Shown here piece after piece: positions 49,769 to 52,581 of a stretch of DNA of 52,581 nt. The position numbers and the translations under genes were made by a program. Where the stretch lies: NCBI GenBank assembly GCA_041649335.1, contig JBAZNF010000006.1:1-52581 (forward strand), in the 5' to 3' direction. Below the pieces are notes generated by a model. That model was not told the DNA's origin. It was given only the letters and a program-made list of their open reading frames with translations, and searched no databases. Within the stretch, counting starts at the first letter, position 1. Each line of letters starts with the position of its first letter. Source of the DNA: JBAYGJ01 sp041649335. GTDB taxonomy: Bacteria > Patescibacteriota > Patescibacteriia > UBA10025 > JAHIVO01.

Positions 49769-49919
49769 AAGGCAAGGGCAGGCAAGTCAGATGATGTGTA
49801 AACAGTTGATAGCCCTTCGGCGGAACGTGCGGCGATCCTGACCGAAGTCGAACGGATCGATGGTTGATTGTATAATTTTTCAGAATCATTAATTAATTAT
49901 TACTAATTTTCTCACGCAT

Positions 49920-50075
49920 ATGTCACAGGACAATCTCATAAAAATTGAATGTACGGAGTGCAAGCGGGTAAATTACCATTCACACAAGAACAAGAAGATC
50001 CTCAAAACCAGGCTGGAAATGAAGAAATTTTGCAAATGGTGCAAGAAACACACGATGCATAAGGAAACAAAGTAA
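49920..50075 (+). CDS. rpmG: 50S ribosomal protein L33 (zinc-binding form)
   Basis: The 51-residue protein, MSQDNLIKIECTECKRVNYH onward, has Cys pairs CTEC and CKWC, the zinc-binding L33 form, and the basic NKKILKTRLEMKKF core. It lies between tRNA-Thr and tRNA-Trp, a conserved position near secE-nusG in many bacteria, though those genes do not follow here. The start overlaps an AT-rich stretch with no SD. Confidence 0.93.
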   Translation: MSQDNLIKIECTECKRVNYHSHKNKKILKTRLEMKKFCKWCKKHTMHKETK

Positions 50076-50098
50076 CGCTACCTGCTCGCTTTATTCAG

Positions 50099-50173
50099 GG
50101 GAGCATAGTGAAATGGCTATCACAACAGTCTCCAAAACTGTTATTCTAGGTTCGAGTCCTAGTGCTCCCGCCA
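50099..50173 (+). tRNA. tRNA-Trp(CCA)
   Basis: 75 bases: acceptor GGGAGCA/TGCTCCC, D arm GTGA/TCAC, anticodon loop CTCCAAA (CCA), T arm CTAGG/CCTAG. Discriminator G and encoded CCA. Flanks show only a weak 6-bp TTTATT/AATAAA match, unlike the other three tRNA genes. Confidence 0.96.
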
Positions 50174-50175
50174 GT

Positions 50176-50446
50176 CAATAAAAAATTTTTACCTAATCTG
50201 AAACTCCACTGTAGTTTTCGGCGGTTTTTTGGTTTACTCATCATCTGAAATGCCCATCAGGCGTTGTGTCAGTACAATGTTATAAGTTTTAATAAATATT
50301 TATTATTGTTAGGTTACCGGTTGTCTGAATACGGCTGCTCGTTTTTTTTATTTGGAAAGAGGTCGCAATACTTTCCTGCATTTTGACTTGTATCTTTTTC
50401 TGCTATTAAAAACGCAAGACTTGATTTATTTTTGTATGCATAGTAG
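50176..50446. other. Gene-free AT-rich gap
   Basis: Between tRNA-Trp and the next promoter I see no credible gene. It contains A- and T-runs just after the tRNA (possible termination) and a low-complexity AT-rich stretch. The only longer frame is a minus-strand one with poor composition. Confidence 0.5.
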
Positions 50447-50475
50447 TTGATTTTACTTGAAAAATGTGCTATAAT
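50447..50475 (+). promoter_or_regulatory. Promoter of the 50508 cluster
   Basis: TTGATT (50447-50452), 17 bases, TATAAT (50470-50475), with TSS expected about 25 bases before ATG 50508. Confidence 0.7.
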
Positions 50476-50507
50476 TAAAATGAATATAAACAGTAACAAA
50501 AAAAATT

Positions 50508-50777
50508 ATGGCGGAAAAAAATGATTATATGGCATTATTGTCGGAAATCATTGCCAAACAGGCCGTTATTCTCGGGCCTGATATTGCCGTGCTGAAAGCG
50601 CGGAGCGTCTCGGGGTTGCATGTGTCTGACGACGGGAAAGTGAGCGATTACGAAGGCGACCCAAAAAGTTTAATCCAGGAATTGGTAGATAAGTATGTGG
50701 AACTGTCTGGCCAGATAGTGAAAAACGCCCTCGGCTCCGTATTTGCCAAATATCCGGAGATTAATAAAAATAATTAA
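50508..50777 (+). CDS. Hypothetical small protein (89 aa)
   Basis: A soluble helical protein; residues about 1-30 and 55-80 are amphipathic helices (LIQELVDKYVELSGQIVKNA). No cysteine. Family not recognised. It ends eight bases before the next gene and is the first of a three-gene run ending with a histidine kinase, which suggests a sensing role. Confidence 0.6.
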   Translation: MAEKNDYMALLSEIIAKQAVILGPDIAVLKARSVSGLHVSDDGKVSDYEGDPKSLIQELVDKYVELSGQIVKNALGSVFAKYPEINKNN

Positions 50778-50785
50778 TTAATAAT

Positions 50786-51118
50786 ATGGAGGCTATGATA
50801 CGCACAATTATTCTGGCAATCGGCTGGCCTGTCTTGATCGGCGGAAGCGTCCTGTTGTTCATCAAAGGGAAAAAAGTCTACCAATTGGTAAAAGGTTCGC
50901 TGGTCGGCAATGTCACGAAAGCGCTGGTCAGCACCATGCTGGTCGGCATGTATTCGCTGGGTATTGTGTCCACCGTCCTGATGTTCTGCAATGAAAAAAC
51001 GGGGGTCTGGACCGTCCTCCCGATTTTCGCGGCCTGGTTTGCGACTTTTGTCTGGACCCTGAAAATTCTCACCAAAGCCCAGAATGAAGCGGCCAAGCTC
51101 GGTGGCGGCTCGAAATAA
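50786..51118 (+). CDS. Three-helix membrane protein (110 aa)
   Basis: Hydrophobic helices at residues about 5-24, 45-66 and 74-93. An in-frame Met at residue 4 is an alternative start. Family not recognised. It sits between the 89-residue gene and the histidine kinase, 24 bases before the latter. Confidence 0.6.
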   Translation: MEAMIRTIILAIGWPVLIGGSVLLFIKGKKVYQLVKGSLVGNVTKALVSTMLVGMYSLGIVSTVLMFCNEKTGVWTVLPIFAAWFATFVWTLKILTKAQNEAAKLGGGSK

Positions 51119-51142
51119 TCGAACGGTAACCCTCATTTTCAG

Positions 51143-52581
51143 ATGAGTGTAGTCAGTTTCGTACTATTGATTGTTGGCCTTCTGGCAATGGCCGGAGGAG
51201 TTTTTTTGTATATAAAAAGCCGCCAAGGCAGCGCCGCGCTGATTAAGCATGACAAGGAAATGGAGCAGAAGATGTACGAGCTGGCCATCCTGAAAGAAAT
51301 CGGCGACCGGACCGGCTATTCGCTCAATATCCAGAACATCGTGGATATCATTACCGGGTCGCTGCATCAGTTTATGGAGTACAGCGCGGTATCATACATG
51401 CTGCTGAAACCGGAAAAGATAATATTCAAAGTGCACCTCGAAAAATCCGTGTCCAGGCATTTCCTCAATGACATCCAGGACCGCATGCTGAAGTCCCTGT
51501 CCGCCCTGCTGAACAAGGAGTTCAACAAGAATCAGGTGGAGGAGATCCTGACCGGCGCTATTTTAGTGGACGAATTCGATCAACCGGTAAGGTCTTTTTT
51601 CAATATCCCGCTGGTTATCGGCGAGACCGTTGTCGGCGTATTGACGATCGCCGATGCCAAGGAGGGCCTGTACAAGGAAGAGGAAACGACCATCCTCTAT
51701 AAACTGACCAGGCAGGCATCGCAGACGGTCACGCGCTTGCAGGAAGTCATCGAAACCGAACAGAAAAAGCTGAATGCCATGGTAGAGAGCATGAATGAGG
51801 GCGTCGTCATGACGGACAAGGATTACCGTATCGTTGTCGTTAACCCGGCCGCGAAGCAGGCCGTCAGGATCGGCGACAAGAAAGACGTCAGTATTTTCGA
51901 TTTCATCGACCATCTGGAGGGGCGATTTGACATCCGGGGCAAACTTGAGGAAAGCGTCAAGCTGGACAAAGTCTTGAGTTCGCAGGACGTGCTGCTCGGC
52001 GACCGGGTTTTCCAGATTTTCGTTTCGCCGGTCAAGAGCAATATCGGCCTGGACAAGGATCAGGTGATTGGCGGCGTTGTCATCTTCCACGACATCACCA
52101 AAGAGAAGGAAATCGAGAAGATGAAGGAGGATTTCATATCCATGATGGTCCATGAGCTGCGGTCGCCGCTGAACGGCATTTTCATGATCACCCAGATGAT
52201 GGAAAAAGTAAAAAAAGTAAAGGACATCAAAGAATACTCGCGCAATGTCAATTTGGTCATGAACAGCACGGACAGCATGTTGCGCATCGTCAATGATTTA
52301 TTGGACGCGGCCAAGCTGGAATCAGGAAAATTTGAAATCCACCTCGCACCCGCGGACCTGGCCGAAATGATCAATGACCGCGTGGATTTTTTCAGTGCCC
52401 AGGCAAAAGACAGCGGCTTGCGGCTGTCCGCTCAGGTCAGCCAAAACTTCCCCAAGGAAGTCATGCTGGACGCTGCGCGGATCCAGCAGGTGCTCAATAA
52501 TCTGATTTCAAATTCCCTGAAGTTTACGCATGAGGGCGGTACAGTGCTTGTCCAGGCATTTGAGCATGTCGCTGGTGGTGA
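51143..52581 (+). CDS. Membrane-anchored GAF-PAS sensor histidine kinase, 3' end cut
   Basis: From ATG 51143 the frame is open to the window end (479 codons). Domains: one N-terminal helix (residues 3-24), a GAF domain (about 45-190, LAILKEIGDRTGYSLNIQNI to VVGVLTIADA), a PAS domain (about 210-320, with AMVESMNEGVVMTDKDYRIV), HisKA with the phosphorylated His337 in MMVHELRSPL, and the start of the HATPase domain (N box QQVLNNLISNSLKFTH). There is no extracellular loop, so it should sense a cytoplasmic signal. The response regulator may follow outside the window. Confidence 0.93.
   Translation, partial: MSVVSFVLLIVGLLAMAGGVFLYIKSRQGSAALIKHDKEMEQKMYELAILKEIGDRTGYSLNIQNIVDIITGSLHQFMEYSAVSYMLLKPEKIIFKVHLEKSVSRHFLNDIQDRMLKSLSALLNKEFNKNQVEEILTGAILVDEFDQPVRSFFNIPLVIGETVVGVLTIADAKEGLYKEEETTILYKLTRQASQTVTRLQEVIETEQKKLNAMVESMNEGVVMTDKDYRIVVVNPAAKQAVRIGDKKDVSIFDFIDHLEGRFDIRGKLEESVKLDKVLSSQDVLLGDRVFQIFVSPVKSNIGLDKDQVIGGVVIFHDITKEKEIEKMKEDFISMMVHELRSPLNGIFMITQMMEKVKKVKDIKEYSRNVNLVMNSTDSMLRIVNDLLDAAKLESGKFEIHLAPADLAEMINDRVDFFSAQAKDSGLRLSAQVSQNFPKEVMLDAARIQQVLNNLISNSLKFTHEGGTVLVQAFEHVAGG

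Noticed and set aside
1..52581. CRISPR array or defence system
   Set aside because: I found no regularly spaced direct repeats and no cas, restriction-modification or toxin-antitoxin genes.

Overview
The window reads as a bacterial chromosome segment, most likely from a Patescibacteria (CPR) lineage with about 50% GC. I infer this from a threonyl-tRNA synthetase without its TGS domain, a single-helix baseplate-J-like protein, a double CxxC/CxxC protein, M32 carboxypeptidase, PSP1 and TPR proteins behind rpsB-tsf, many small membrane or secreted proteins of unknown function, and no biosynthetic operons. Lineage is an inference; no 16S is present. UGA is used as a stop (tsf, the ABC-F gene), so this is not a UGA-recoding clade.

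Layout. 1-1200: the 5' end of a MiaB-like gene, a 48-codon membrane ORF and two candidate structured RNAs. 1200-8200 (minus): thrS behind a T-box leader, then a baseplate-J-like gene, dnaE and a small membrane gene. 8300-13800 (plus): a membrane protein, rodA, a zinc-ribbon protein, rplY and two tandem DUF3048 genes. 14000-21000: mostly single-gene units with consensus promoters, strong Shine-Dalgarno (SD) sites and hairpin terminators: UPF0182, a protein with a beta-barrel-like C-terminus, and M32 carboxypeptidase. 21000-23600 (minus): prmC, prfA and rpmE around a repeat-rich gap. 23700-34100: peptidase S51, lipoproteins, a PiT/DUF47 phosphate-transport pair, recX and pepD. 34100-41800: a frameshifted HAD hydrolase, secreted proteins, greA, ABC-F, an HI0933-type flavoprotein and a CxxC protein. 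41800-45800: nitronate monooxygenase, an unknown gene behind a perfect palindrome, arsM and a DedA/VTT protein. 45800-49000: rpsB-tsf-ricT-like-TPR operon with a hairpin leader. 49000-50200: tRNA-Thr(GGT), tRNA-Tyr, tRNA-Thr(TGT), rpmG and tRNA-Trp. 50500-end: two small genes and a GAF-PAS histidine kinase cut by the window end.

Most notable: three of the four tRNA genes sit inside inverted repeats that extend the acceptor stem by 12-15 bp, and around tRNA-Thr(GGT) lie halves of a second, split tRNA-Thr whose ends can also pair. The thrS leader has a T-box antiterminator whose variable base matches the discriminator base of both tRNA-Thr genes here. A putative beta-barrel fused behind inner-membrane helices is unexpected for a presumed single-membrane cell. 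Two transcription styles coexist: promoter-SD-gene-terminator cassettes, and genes with leaderless or SD-less starts.
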